Below, one piece after another: positions 57,701 through 64,000 of a DNA stretch of 64,000 nt. This stretch comes from Symsagittifera roscoffensis (taxonomy: Eukaryota; Xenacoelomorpha; Acoela; Convolutidae): NCBI RefSeq assembly GCF_963678635.1, contig NC_087062.1, positions 24,636,177 through 24,700,176 of the forward strand, in the 5' to 3' direction. The notes below the pieces were generated by a model that did no database searches, was not told where the DNA came from, and saw only the letters and a program-made list of their open reading frames with translations. Position 1 is the stretch's first letter; every line of letters starts with the position of its first letter. The translations under genes and the position numbers were made by a program.

Positions 57701-59994
57701 ATCTCGAAACAAAAAGGCCACAAGATTTTTTGGCGACCCGTTACGGCACTCGGTCAAATCGGTGGAAGAAGCCAAATCATTAGGAAAAGAAGCCGACTTG
57801 TCATTCTCTACAAGTATTGTACCATCTTCCAAGACATACGCAAAAGACGCTTCAGTGCCATCATCCTCTACAAGTATTATACCATCTTCCAAGACATACG
57901 CAAAAGACACTTCAGTGCCATCATCCTCCACGTCACCTAAACGTAAACCTCTTGTTCGGGACCGTTTACACTTAACTTCTCCGGAGGCGTCATTTTCATC
58001 CTCGCCAGTTAAAGCTCAGGACGAAATCTGAAGATCGAAAAAAAAAACACTCACTCTCAAACTTTTAACAAAACTTCGTATTTAAACATTATTCTTTTCA
58101 CCATGCATTTTACGGGATAGGGGTGCTATCTAAAATAATGCTTAGGGGTGCTGTCTATTTATTTATGTATTAAACAATTTTTGGGTTCCCCAAAAATTTT
58201 CCCTTCCGCGGGGAATGTGATGAGGCGACATTTAGTACCTCATTTATTTTGCTGTCTTTTGCAGCCACGCTGCATAGTTATTTACCAGTCTGCTCAAGGT
58301 CACCGGATTGGCCTTACCGAGCGACACACTGTGTGTGATCACTCTTATGTTTTGTATACATCGTTGTTAGATGTAAAGTTTATTCAATCTCTATTTGTTC
58401 TATTTCATTTAGTCAAAGTCTGACTAACTAAATCTCAAGTAACTAAGAATCAAAGCAACTAATCAATCAATTCACTATTACGAACAATCTAGTTTTGTCC
58501 TTTAAATCTCGGCAAATCTCAATTATATAACAGTTTTCAGTCTCTGAACTTAATTCAAAAGTGTCGTGACTTGTAGCCTCGGCGTTTGGACTTGACCTCA
58601 ACTGGAAGAGCATGACTCCTTCCTTGATCATATCAGCCCCTGAATTCCTCTACGCAGACAACAGCACCGTGCAATCAGTGAGAGGACTGCAGCCAAATGA
58701 AAAAGAACACGGCACACATCTCAACATTAATAGGGTGAGTTCAAATTCAGATTAACATGGATCATCGGAGTAAATAAGTGCGCGATCCTTGTGAGTTAAA
58801 TACTGTATACGCAGGCGCGGATCTAGGATTTTTTCGAGGGGAGTTTCGAGCGAAAATCGCGTTTTTTTCGGCGCGCGCTCCCCTCTCAAAATTAGTATAT
58901 TTTGGCACCGAAGGCGCCTTTAGAAAAATTTAAGTGGCAGTCAGCCAAAAAGGGATATCTCAAAATAGTACAAAGGGCGGACCCTTTGGGTCGGCAGGGG
59001 GTTCGAATCTCTAAAAGAAAGGCGTCCGCCCCGCGTCCCCCCCGTCCCCCCTAAATCCGCTACTGTGTATACGTATATTTTTCCATTAAATAATTCAAGG
59101 GCAAGCTTGTTTTCAACCTATTTTATTTTTCTGAAGAAAGGGCTACTATCATTTTAATTAGCTCTGAAAACTAACGAACTTTTAAAACTTGGAGATTTTA
59201 CAACATTCAAAGACAGCCGTCATTTGTCATTCATACAAAAAAAAAGTTTCCTCATTGTAGAAAAATGAAAAAAAAATGAAACATTTAAGAAAAATTATAC
59301 ATCAGTCCTTGACTGAGTGAAAATGTTCGGTTTCTTCTTTCAGAAGACGGGAGTGTTGTTGACATCTGCGAAGAGACTGCAAATGAACACTGAGCTGACT
59401 AGCTTCGCGGGAGTTGAGAGCATGGAACACCTACCATGCAACTGGACCTACATAGTACCCCTATTCTGGGCTGAACAGGTAAATTTTCTAATGGTAAAAA
59501 CAACCTACCCAAGACTTGGATATTTCATTATGACCGACCTGAGATAAGGAACCTGTTTATCTTAGTTAGGGTATGAATTGTTTTTAGGAAAACGGAAAGT
59601 GCTTAGTAAAACGAAAGGCTTATTTTGAAACGGTTCCCCAACATTTATTTTAATACAAGAGATTGTCTTCTTTTTCTTTTTTGAAAAAAGTCAAAAGCTT
59701 TAAAACGCTTTTAAAATTTCAAATAAAGCCGAAAATTTTTTTGAACAACCGAGAAATTTAAAAGCTAAAAAAGGTGGTGTCTCTGTTCAGCTGTTCCCGG
59801 TGGATCTCTCCGTGGCTAAAGTAGTTGGGGATGAGTCCCACACTATCATGGCAGTTGAAGTGCTCTCCTACATCGTCATCTCATTCGCCTGTCTCTTCTT
59901 CCTACTAACCATAGTAGCGTACATCCATCGATGCTACCTATTCAATCAAGTTAGAGTTCATATCAATGGAGCAATACCATTCAATTGTTCTTAA
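45723..59994 (+). CDS. CD36/scavenger receptor class B family protein, 515 aa
   Basis: Nine exons: 45,723-45,821; 48,446-48,609; 48,803-48,947; 49,968-50,219; 50,464-50,704; 50,972-51,121; 58,577-58,734; 59,344-59,478; 59,791-59,994. Length and plan fit the family: N-terminal membrane segment (~4-23), large lumenal or extracellular loop, second membrane segment (~470-493) and a short tail. Family hallmarks seen are QVFDNWVEP, ITYRVY, FLWGFEENP, LDFWAEESCNMINGTAGQ, CRSVF, GFCPDGKREQC, APEFLYAD, GLQPNEKEHGTHL, TSAKRLQMN and a late YIVPLFWAEQ. N-glycosylation sites include NIT, NYS, NIS, NET, NGT, NST and NWT. Relatives bind lipoproteins, fatty acids or lysosomal enzymes (SR-BI, CD36, LIMP-2); which type this is cannot be told. 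Intron 4 appears to be GC-AG. Intron 6 holds the LTR retrotransposon. AATAAA at 60,055 could end the mRNA; splicing at CAA|GTTAGA in exon 9 would change the tail. Confidence 0.92.
47383..47760 (+). repeat. tRNA-headed SINE-like unit 1
   Basis: Head GGATTAGTGGTTAAGGCAAC (A-box-like), then the hairpin TCGGGGC-AAA-GCCCTGA inside the conserved ATTGTTCGTAT ... GTTCCGACTGCCC block, then a body with CAATTAGCTTGCCTCAATTC and TTGGAACGATTATGAG. The B box is weak. The next unit repeats the order. Confidence 0.6.
47763..48350 (+). repeat. tRNA-headed SINE-like unit 2
   Basis: Head TTAGTCTAGTGCAAACATAC with a CTCGCTTCGGAATAC anticodon-like arm and the B box GGATCGATTCCC at about 47,812, a clear tRNA relic. 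Then comes the hairpin block GACTGCTCGTATATCAGGGC ... GTTCTGACTACC and the body AATTAGCTAGTCTCAAATC / ACGCATAAATAGTTTGCG, parallel to unit 1. It continues into the right inverted repeat. Confidence 0.65.
49226..49270 (+). repeat. Short dispersed repeat, partner of 23,346
   Basis: GGACTACTTGCACTGCAACCG and flank match the block at about 23,346-23,398. It lies in intron 3 of the scavenger-receptor gene. Confidence 0.55.
49605..49705 (+). repeat. G-run repeat GGGGTTAAA
   Basis: Six G-runs of three to five, each followed by GTTA or a variant (GGGGGTTAAA, AGGGTTAT, CGGGGTTAT, AGGGGGTGTAAAC, AGGGGTTAAAC, TGGGGTTAA), stand out in AT-rich intron 3. Wording resembles the G-rich half of the 43.6 kb island (GAGGGGTTAAAGCTCGTGG), so the two may share an origin. 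G-quadruplex formation is possible. Confidence 0.6.
51427..51732 (+). repeat. 5' LTR
   Basis: Begins TGTGATGAGGCGAC and ends GGCAAATCTCA. It provides the promoter and the transcript start; no TATA box is obvious. The ATG of the long open frame starts at its last base. Confidence 0.95.
51732..54449 (+). CDS. Gag-protease-RT, first 905 codons of the retroelement polyprotein
   Basis: The gag region covers residues 1 to ~400 and includes two Cys/His knuckles at ~309-345: CYFCGNPFSPEHRKSC, then CNLCKKRGHFAKCC of the standard CX2CX4HX4C form. A retropepsin-like protease follows with catalytic DTG at ~423-425 (IDTGSPVSF). Reverse transcriptase runs from ~590 to ~800 with YLDD at ~735-738 (CYLDDILVV). 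RNase H starts near 850 (VKCDASHNGLGACLE). The frame stops at a TAG, 54,447-54,449, inside RNase H; the same frame is open again immediately after. Gag and Pol share one frame without the usual gag-pol frameshift. The start at 51,732 overlaps the LTR end; the N-terminal sequence with its PPFW/PPFLW motif looks like a true Gag start. Confidence 0.93.
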   Translation: MAQPAVPVNENRTDLLGIPPFWAKPSINPPFLWESWIGQFFLAVGLKDNLNPQELLAEPTEVIDEPPPKAEIIGATETAAEADARLLRDQAAVRRMAEYNAERRRKGPRIGLNWFYHEAEARLKSRLFFALGNEGKRRFADSYPHTDISVTPFRDFHKACETLFKIERDYTVERIKLYNNIFMLENDTFSSFYARLSAQIALCNWPRAQERDTLKDLFIGRIRDVDVQQQLIKAKADLDDTFQLALECEKGASTSAQFQKLLPHNQVTGNVKIKQEPTFSIQSSRGKRNTPQNNSNRPNIQSNKGNKACYFCGNPFSPEHRKSCPAREVTCNLCKKRGHFAKCCNSSRRRVNLVDDSEEVTDPSIDCNFIDADYDSEPEYSVLQLESAVRIDSVELLKSNKGKPRSLSIQLRTGSSFFYSTIDTGSPVSFINKRTCNLILQRNPSFKFRDVARNPIDTLYVDYNKKPIRLLGSVCLPISSSGWRVEEACFLVSENRTRNLLGLDLQDQLGIVTTQLKAEHVQQLEVLSQDPVSDYWSSFFAKKYAHVFNRLGRSKNHKVFTNFKYPLVPRQVKGRKVPIHIQDRVANEIKQLVKQGHIEKLDKCTTHYFIAPIVLTAKKDGSIKLALNAKPMNAQIWKNKYQMPNIHELVDSVAQIITKDVPGTVWFTSLDLKYAFSQLPLSSATSNHCNFNILCGDATGTYRFKTGFYGLTDMPTEFQKVMDCTLQGLEGVVCYLDDILVVTKGDVQAHNDLVERVMQRLDAEGWALKLSKCEFSVNQLTWLGYVINEHGYCPKFSKIDAIRSLKPPKTLKQLRSFMGTLNHLQRFIPDLHTYTVHFRESLKACNKQSFRWGEEQDSAFKSIINMLANIPNLFHYDSSKSSRVKCDASHNGLGACLEQEIEPGV
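51733..51750 (+). other. Primer-binding site
   Basis: TGGCGCAGCC follows the LTR directly, as a tRNA-primed minus-strand start should. The first eight bases (TGGCGCAG) would pair with a tRNA 3' end ending CTGCGCCA, as in some animal tRNA-Ser; the primer identity is inferred. The site overlaps the first codons of gag. Confidence 0.7.
54450..58031 (+). CDS. RNase H-spacer-integrase with long tail
   Basis: In-frame continuation of the polyprotein after the TAG; the first internal ATG is at 54,519, from which residues are counted (1,170 aa). RNase H ends by ~95 (LTDHKAIISAL, VPGVTLGIVDYLSRHP). A Ser/Pro/Arg-rich spacer of about 300 aa follows with no recognised domain. Integrase then shows the zinc motif (HRSHPGQ at ~449, CERCREC) and the catalytic triad D517, D576, E612 with 35 residues between the last two. 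After integrase comes a ~450 aa low-complexity tail containing VVDLTADSSSE (from residue 937), a TRASSRNKKATRFF motif and two tandem 20-residue repeats encoded by 60 bp copies at about 57,805-57,925. No envelope gene is present. The frame stops at 58,031. Confidence 0.9.
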   Translation, partial: APTAFASRFLNNAETKYSTNELELLAIVWACEHFRTYLLGNRFQVLTDHKAIISALSENYNNKSYQSRLSRWADRLLPFDFEVIHVPGVTLGIVDYLSRHPTFPAPAPSIYDELFVVKSIEAFNSALSFINTFNILDSSSKLCSSSQEVDVPQIHKSKCFLDQSNHVMQIRAFGLSPREGVESCCCRIDQSETGMLINNRKPNSLASIHCLRPELLKDSRNSFFSSLTHSTNSLLSHFSIYNNMNPSKPTSLPHSALEHTNDKPTTQPAHNPIQHSSHSTMEEQAELLSFVENFTLSSPNFRRPSPRPSVRSRQVGRISRLDQVRQRNRTRERAAKTRFVAARTVSRREGHNQLLEAMRKCRLSRPGRAHSADKVGVYAINGGKPIISKSKKEIVGLPGLFDADLLAELTEEDRFLGPMKRAIKNKDVSSFNKLGTYMAQFWSKAAVVNNCVIIDNKLAIPEVLRPAVLARLHRSHPGQEAMMSASEYIWWPFMNRQIVDTCERCRECTLYGKNLKPVKTFHTAQSLPLLTGPNQELQLDFAGPIVDDRGVKIFLLVAIDRFLKFPSVLITKTTGAKKVTKFLESYIRIHGLPHSIRTDHGSGFKNEKLQQFCSSKGIKHIFSPVGDHRGSGLVERTIQTIKRKLGTEQLDPTFGNLKEVLYRIIEDIRKSNHSTLKKSPFEMHFGRKPNTEWSQAFHNIVNSDTSAQRLERNLLTPDQIASQDYSRDRAKVVPRGSLSPQISPRFNPMFSLEGNIADSAPYKALADLARAANNWSQQQRNLPPDGGKRVLQELSSRHSDLAQSLKTGLSRKTLYFAEDRSINTPPEAQDTVRRLPTLQPRRQSKTSKLETLLLSDPTRVRVFRKIIDRQSGKPLFKLAKFKITRVTDHTYVTDKGKVYRKNHVCLKPNYNNISATYNTLGDRLQTSSSKSGGKKPFTRASNPKLLEKRPANTSASYPAVVDLTADSSSESPPVQHALHETRTSTPMEKRLRLQDESQPVTFGSSSLTPGPSSMVTSVDPPLTIQPAESTTWVAGSHQVPLDVVDSESPIVQGKGAQADQYSSLPSLSLPAQPTTDDLEGTRASSRNKKATRFFGDPLRHSVKSVEEAKSLGKEADLSFSTSIVPSSKTYAKDASVPSSSTSIIPSSKTYAKDTSVPSSSTSPKRKPLVRDRLHLTSPEASFSSSPVKAQDEI
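58200..58215 (+). other. Polypurine tract
   Basis: GCGGGGAA directly precedes the 3' LTR, in the position of the plus-strand primer. The tract is short and preceded by a pyrimidine run. Confidence 0.6.
58216..58521 (+). repeat. 3' LTR
   Basis: 306 bp, by eye identical to the 5' LTR, ending GGCAAATCTCA, followed by the ATTAT target duplicate. The element's polyadenylation is expected here, but no AATAAA is evident inside. Confidence 0.95.
58812..59065. mobile_element. hAT-type MITE with perfect 8 bp target duplication
   Basis: A 254 bp non-coding element in intron 7. The ends are CAGGCGCGGATCTAGG and the inverse of CAGTAGCGGATTTAGG (13 of 16 matching), the known CAG-GCGGATC-AGG hAT-MITE terminus. 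The flanks are TGTATACG at 58,804-58,811 and again at 59,066-59,073, an exact 8 bp duplication as hAT elements make. The interior is GC-rich with a GGGGGTTCGAATCTC stretch. It has no transposase, so it was moved by one elsewhere. Confidence 0.9.
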
Positions 59995-60034
59995 TTACGC
60001 AAGCTGAGCGTAGTGTCATATTCTGGTATCCCCT

Positions 60035-60200
60035 TTTTTCCAACCTCAGTCGCAAATAAAAAGGCTCATTATTTGGTGGCTTTTTTGAATTCTTATATCT
60101 GTTTTACTTTTGCTCCATACCTTTATATATCTGTATCTGATTTATTGGTTGCTAGTTCTTTTTTTGTTTGTTAATAAAAGTATAATAAAAATATGCGGGA
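60035..60200 (+). repeat. SINE-like element, partial copy
   Basis: AACCTCAGTCGCAAATAAAAA, a GGTGGCTTTTTTGAAT block, TTTTGCTCCAT and TTATTGGTTGCTAG match the front parts of the 42.69 and 60.54 kb copies. It supplies the AATAAA at 60,055 that may end the scavenger-receptor mRNA. Confidence 0.6.
60055..60060 (+). terminator. Candidate polyadenylation signal, scavenger-receptor gene
   Basis: AATAAA about 60 bp after the stop codon at 59,994. It lies in the SINE-like block, where CGCAAATAAA is conserved between two copies. Confidence 0.45.
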
Positions 60201-60534
60201 TCTGATTTTTTAAACTATTTTTTGAGTCGGTTTTGAAAACTTTCGTGCCTGTATCTTGAGCTAGTCTCTTTTTACTTCATGGGACGTTTTAAGACCTTCA
60301 AAAATTTCAATGGGAAGTTTTTAGCCCAGTTTATGGAATATTTTCATTTTCTCGAAATTCACAGTGCCCCATCAAATGCTGACTTCAATCAAATAGGCGT
60401 GTTCTGAGGATCTCCTCTGCATGAGCAGCTACGCTCACATTTCTAGATTTTTTTTATACTTTTGGCCAAATCTGAGATTATAGGTTTTATCCAAAAATCA
60501 GGCAATTACACTTGCGTCACCTTAGTGTATTGTT

Positions 60535-60880
60535 ACGAACCATTTTTTTCTAACCTAACTCGCAAATAAAAAAGTTCACTCATTTGGAAATTTCACTGTA
60601 GCATTGGAAAAAGCATATCATCTGTTCTCTGCTTTATTTGTGACTAGTATTTGACTATTAGCTATTAAGTTTTCGTGGTTAGGGTATGATACCTTTAATC
60701 TTTAGGTCGCAGGTTCGAATCTCAGACGTAGAAGAAGTTTTGCTAATTCGAGGCTTATTTCTACTTTTTTTATTGCATTTTATAAAACTGCTTTTTTGTC
60801 GTGTTCTCGCTAGTGTTTGCGAAGCGAAGCTTCGCATCTGTGCCGAAATTTTTTTTTTATAAGCAGCCACTTCCTTATTT
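60535..60880 (+). repeat. SINE-like element with tRNA-like core
   Basis: Best-preserved copy of the family. After CTAACTCGCAAATAAAAAAG comes a tRNA-like core at about 60,675-60,730: GTGGTTAGGGTATGATACC (A-box side), TTTAATCTTTAGGTCG (anticodon-arm side, reminiscent of tRNA-Lys) and B box GGTTCGAATCT. Then TTTTGCTAATTCGAGG, GGTCGTGTTCTCGC and a terminal hairpin TGCGAAG-CGAAG-CTTCGCA, followed by a T-run. A minus-strand 63-codon ORF here is incidental. Confidence 0.7.
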
Positions 60881-61700
60881 TTGTAGTCAAGAGATGCTGC
60901 ATTTAAGAAACGTACAAGTTTAAAATGTTCTCAGTGTTTCGAAAATTTTTCTGCCAAATCTAAGATTAAGGGTTCAATTGAAAAAACAAGGTTTAAGGGT
61001 ATCCCCTGCATAGACAAATTTTTCTTATTTGTTATTAGGATTCTGCTATGGACTTAAAAATATTTAGCCTCTTGACTCAATTTTGGACTTTGTTCAATTT
61101 GCCAAACCAATACTAAAATTTAAATACACCAATACTAAAATACACCAATACACCAATACTAAAAAAAGAAAGTAATCAAAGCAAAACGTTTTAATCTCTT
61201 CTGCGAAGGCGTGTTTTTTGTACTTTTGGTCTATGAACTTGGTAAATGTCTTATTTTTGACAACTTGACACCTTTTTAAAATTATACATTAATTTGATTT
61301 TTTTTAAACAGGTATCTCTACTTTGAGCTGGGCCCCTATTAAATGATTTCGTTCAGCGGCCCTTAAAAGCCACCCGTTCTAGCAGATGTAAGGATGTGAG
61401 ACGTTTAATAACAAATTTAGGGCTCTATTCCGGTGTTTAACAGAATTTCTATTAGTTTAACCTGTTCTTTCCTTTCGTTTTTTGAGTTTTTCAGAGCTAC
61501 TTTTTGCCCTTTTCGAGCTTGTGTTTGAGAAATGCAAATTTCGTATTTTCTTAACTTTACCCAGGTATTGCTAGCGGGCAACTTTTTTTGGCAGAAGTTT
61601 CTCATTAATGAGTACAGTTTCTGAATACAATTTAAAGTTTGTTAGGCTATTTTAAAACGAAATAACTATATACGTTTAATTTGAACGATGTGATTGCGGC
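60881..61700. other. Intergenic, small minisatellite only
   Basis: AT-rich. At about 61,105-61,165 ACCAATACTAAAAT and shortened forms recur four times. No exon is recognised. Confidence 0.55.
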
Positions 61701-61713
61701 TTAATTTTATGTT

Positions 61714-61781
61714 GGCGAGGTAGTTAAGGCGAAAGGTTTTTAAACAGGAAAGAATCAGTTTGACTCCGGTTCCGCTTCGCC
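61714..61781 (+). tRNA. tRNA-like sequence with paired acceptor stem, class uncertain
   Basis: GGCGAGG at 61,714-61,720 pairs with CTTCGCC at 61,775-61,781 over seven base pairs, one of them G-T. Between them TAGTTAAGGCGAAAGG resembles the D-arm end of a tRNA-Leu/Ser, GGTTTTTAAAC an anticodon loop, and ATCAG-TTTGACT-CCGGT a T-arm with four of five pairs. A T-run at about 61,790-61,799 could stop pol III. At 68 nt it lacks part of the D arm and has a weak B box, so it is probably a tRNA-derived relic or SINE head; an aberrant real tRNA is not excluded. Confidence 0.45.
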
Positions 61782-61789
61782 TTGACTTT

Positions 61790-62440
61790 ATTTTTTTTTG
61801 TTTCTTCATAGTCACACAGCGCGAAACGACCAAAAATCTTGATCAACTTGCTATGCAAATAAGTCTGAGATCGGTACAAAAACAACAAAAATCCAGACAA
61901 CTTCTAGAAACATCACTGCTATTCTTTTTGAGCTGTTTAAACGAATTTGAAATTTTTTTGCCAAAAATTGGATGAGCAGAGCAACGTGGACATTCTGTAG
62001 AATTTCACCGTTCCTTTATTTAAAGACGGACTAATTTTATCTAGCCATTGCAAAAAAGACAACTACTTTAATAAATATGGGGCAGAAAAACTGAAGAAAC
62101 AGCCTCCAGCACAGAATGTTTCGAACATATTCTTTGAAGAAATACCTAAAATACCTGAAATACTTATAAAAATTTACATTTTGGAATGAGTGTTTTTTTG
62201 TTTGAGAGTCACACTAAAATAAGCAAATTGAGCAACAAGTTTTGCCAAAAAATGACTATAAAAAAATAAAAATTCAAAAAAAAATGTTTTCAATTTTTTG
62301 AAGTTTTCTTTTTTTCGAAATTGGTAATAAAAAGCTTCAAAAAACTTTTTTACACGATCGAGTAAACTTAAAAAAATTATTAATGTCGTTCAAATCACGA
62401 ATGTAAGGGTTTTAGTTTGTTAAACAAAGCTCTTACCTTC
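61790..62440. other. Intergenic, no gene seen
   Basis: AT-rich with A- and T-runs. Short ORFs without motifs. Confidence 0.5.
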
Positions 62441-62444
62441 GTGA

Positions 62445-62725
62445 TTCGACCGACATTTGAAAACTTTCGCAAAACTGTCTCAGAGTCGAGAAAAACCTGT
62501 TTGAAATTTTTGATTTTTGGTTGAATTTTGAACGAATGAGGTGAGCGAAGAGGTTTTCCAGATTTAGTCAACCTAATGGGTGGAGTGATTTATCATATTG
62601 AAGCCCTTTCAGTTCTGACTCGAACGACCTTAAAAACTTTTCAAAAATTTGTCCCAGTGCTGAGACAAACCGGTTTGAAGTTTTAGTCCATTTTCGAGAG
62701 ATAAAAGGAAGCGAGCATGTTTTTA
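62445..62725 (+). repeat. Dispersed repeat with internal tandem copy
   Basis: 62,573-62,715 matches 22,886-23,020. A block (GACCGACAT/GAACGACCTT, AAAACTTT, GTCTCAGAG/GTCCCAGTG, GAGAAAAACC/GAGACAAACC, GTTTGAA) occurs at about 62,450-62,555 and again at 62,625-62,725, so part of the element is duplicated in tandem. Confidence 0.7.
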
Positions 62726-64000
62726 ATAGAAAGGTAAGCCGTGATTGTTGATTTTTTTGGGCAAGTTTTTGTTTTACTCGAGTTTTTTATTGCCATTTTC
62801 GGTTTCGACCAAATCCGATGAATATTTGTGGTACCTGGTTTTGCTTAGAAAAAAAACTAAAACACACCCATTTACATATTTCCTCCCCATTTTCAATGGT
62901 CCGAACAATCAAACGAAACATCAGAGTAACTTTAAGCTATATTACAGAAATCAGAATGTGTTAAGAGCCAGATAACTTTAGGCATCATTGAGCAATCATT
63001 TCGTGAATGATGACGAATCGTCTCTAAAATTGTTTTAGCTGAGGCTCAGCACTATTTCTGAAGTTCAAAACGAGATCTTCTTTCAGGGGAAAGACTAGAG
63101 CCTTGAAGCTAGTGTACGATTTTATAAAAACATAATATTGGAGTCTTTTGTTTTGTTGATTTGAATATTGCTTTTTTGGAACGACTTCATAAAGCTTACA
63201 ATGTTTGAGATTTTTTTAAAATTAATACAATGTGACAATGCTTTTTTGAAACCTTAACAATTTTTTAGTTACTTTTAAATATTTATAAATTATAATTTCT
63301 GATTGTTCCTTCATCTGCGGTAAGAAATGGCAGAGAATGATTTGTGCTTTTTGAACAAATTTTCTTTTTTGCTTAAACAAACTGCTGGCTCAGCGCTTGT
63401 ATTTCAATGGAATTAATTTAACGATAACTACAGGCTCCTTAAAATATAGAGATCAGAACTTTTGGAAGAACCCAATTGATGATACCTAATGGCAGGCTTA
63501 GTGATTTGCTTGATTCGGCTTTCACAAAAACTGTGCTTCGATTTATTGACTTTATAGTTTCAAATTATTGACTTTCAAAACTATCTTTTTGACTAGTTTC
63601 AGTTTTTTAAAAGGTTTTTCAACGATTGGTGTTTGTTCTTCGATTTTGCTAGATTTTAGCAAATAACAATTCATATATTTTGTTTTTCGTTTGTAAACAA
63701 GGAAAATTTTGTTCCAAAAGGCATTGTTTTGCTGTTGCTTCGCTTGGTATGTTCAATAACGGAAAATAATGGCGATTGAAAGAGATGAATTATTCCATTA
63801 ACGACCCACGCCAAAACCCAGTCTGATCATTCGGTACTTGAAACTGATACCAGCAGTATTGTTCATTTAAATAGTTGAGTAGATAAAAATTTCTATTGAA
63901 GGCTGGGGAAGTGTCATATCTTGTCTTTTTTGCTTGTTTTTCTTCTTGTTTTTGACAAAAATAATTCGAAAATTGTTTGCTTAGAAGAAGTCTAAAGATC
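62726..64000. other. Window end, no gene seen
   Basis: AT-rich DNA without recognisable exon, RNA or repeat structure to the end of the window. Confidence 0.45.

Larger units (their letters stand above)
51427..58521 (+). mobile_element. Ty3/gypsy LTR retrotransposon, near-intact, in intron 6
   Basis: Full element of 7,095 bp with 306 bp LTRs that look identical (51,427-51,732 and 58,216-58,521), LTR ends TG...CA, and the 5 bp target duplication ATTAT on both sides (51,422-51,426 and 58,522-58,526). One long Gag-Pol frame lies between, broken by a single in-frame stop. The domain order PR-RT-RNase H-IN assigns it to Ty3/gypsy (Metaviridae). It is in the same orientation as the host gene, inside a phase-1 intron, so correct splicing must skip ~7.4 kb. 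Identical LTRs imply a very recent insertion. Confidence 0.97.

Noticed and set aside
57241-57783. 180-codon plus-strand ORF
   Set aside because: It lies in another frame inside the retroelement Pol tail, where the long Pol frame is clearly the real one.
51122-58576. Retroelement as a new exon of the scavenger-receptor gene
   Set aside because: Splicing 51,121 to 58,577 restores the family reading frame exactly, so the element is intronic; no in-frame fusion is needed.

Overview
The window is metazoan nuclear DNA, AT-rich and dominated by repeats. Three spliced protein-coding genes of clear metazoan families lie on the + strand: a SUV39/Su(var)3-9 H3K9 methyltransferase (24,655-26,947, 5 exons), an ANKRD66-like ankyrin protein (39,858-44,720, 5 exons), and a CD36/scavenger-receptor class B protein (45,723-59,994, 9 exons). 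All exon joins keep frame. All introns are GT-AG except one likely GC-AG intron in the scavenger-receptor gene. A fourth, unrecognised two-exon gene is predicted at 12,958-14,058. The species cannot be fixed from the sequence; a marine or soft-bodied invertebrate is only a guess.

Layout. 1-10,480 is tandem array A, a higher-order repeat in which two diverged ~0.8 kb monomers form 1.62 or 1.88 kb units. 11,200-12,190 is a degenerate ~155 bp tandem repeat. 12,958-23,000 holds the unknown two-exon gene and a graveyard of old transposons: a MULE-type transposase relic (minus strand), a duplicated hAT-related segment, and a BEL/Pao pol relic followed by a tRNA-Leu-like sequence. 24,655-26,947 is the SUV39 gene. 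27,352-38,310 is tandem array B, five ~2.22 kb units that each end in a tRNA-like sequence. 38,830-39,250 is a near-perfect 135 bp inverted repeat. The ANKRD66-like gene follows, with a repeat-filled intron 2 and a GC-rich island in intron 3. The scavenger-receptor gene then runs to 59,994. Its introns carry a long-inverted-repeat element, an intact-looking Ty3/gypsy LTR retrotransposon (51,427-58,521, identical-looking 306 bp LTRs, ATTAT target duplication) and a 254 bp hAT-type MITE with a perfect 8 bp target duplication. 59,995-64,000 holds SINE-like and tRNA-like sequences and no recognised gene.

The genes do not form a pathway. The recurring theme is repeat biology: several short families share tRNA-like heads and a small hairpin whose stem is kept by changed base pairs in different copies, and the H3K9 methyltransferase gene sits between two large satellite arrays. 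No wholly new system can be demonstrated from sequence alone. The best candidates for follow-up are the tRNA-headed array B, the shared hairpin family, and the unusual Pol polyprotein of the LTR element, which has a long spacer, a SUMO-interaction-like motif and an in-frame amber stop in an otherwise open 2,100-codon frame.
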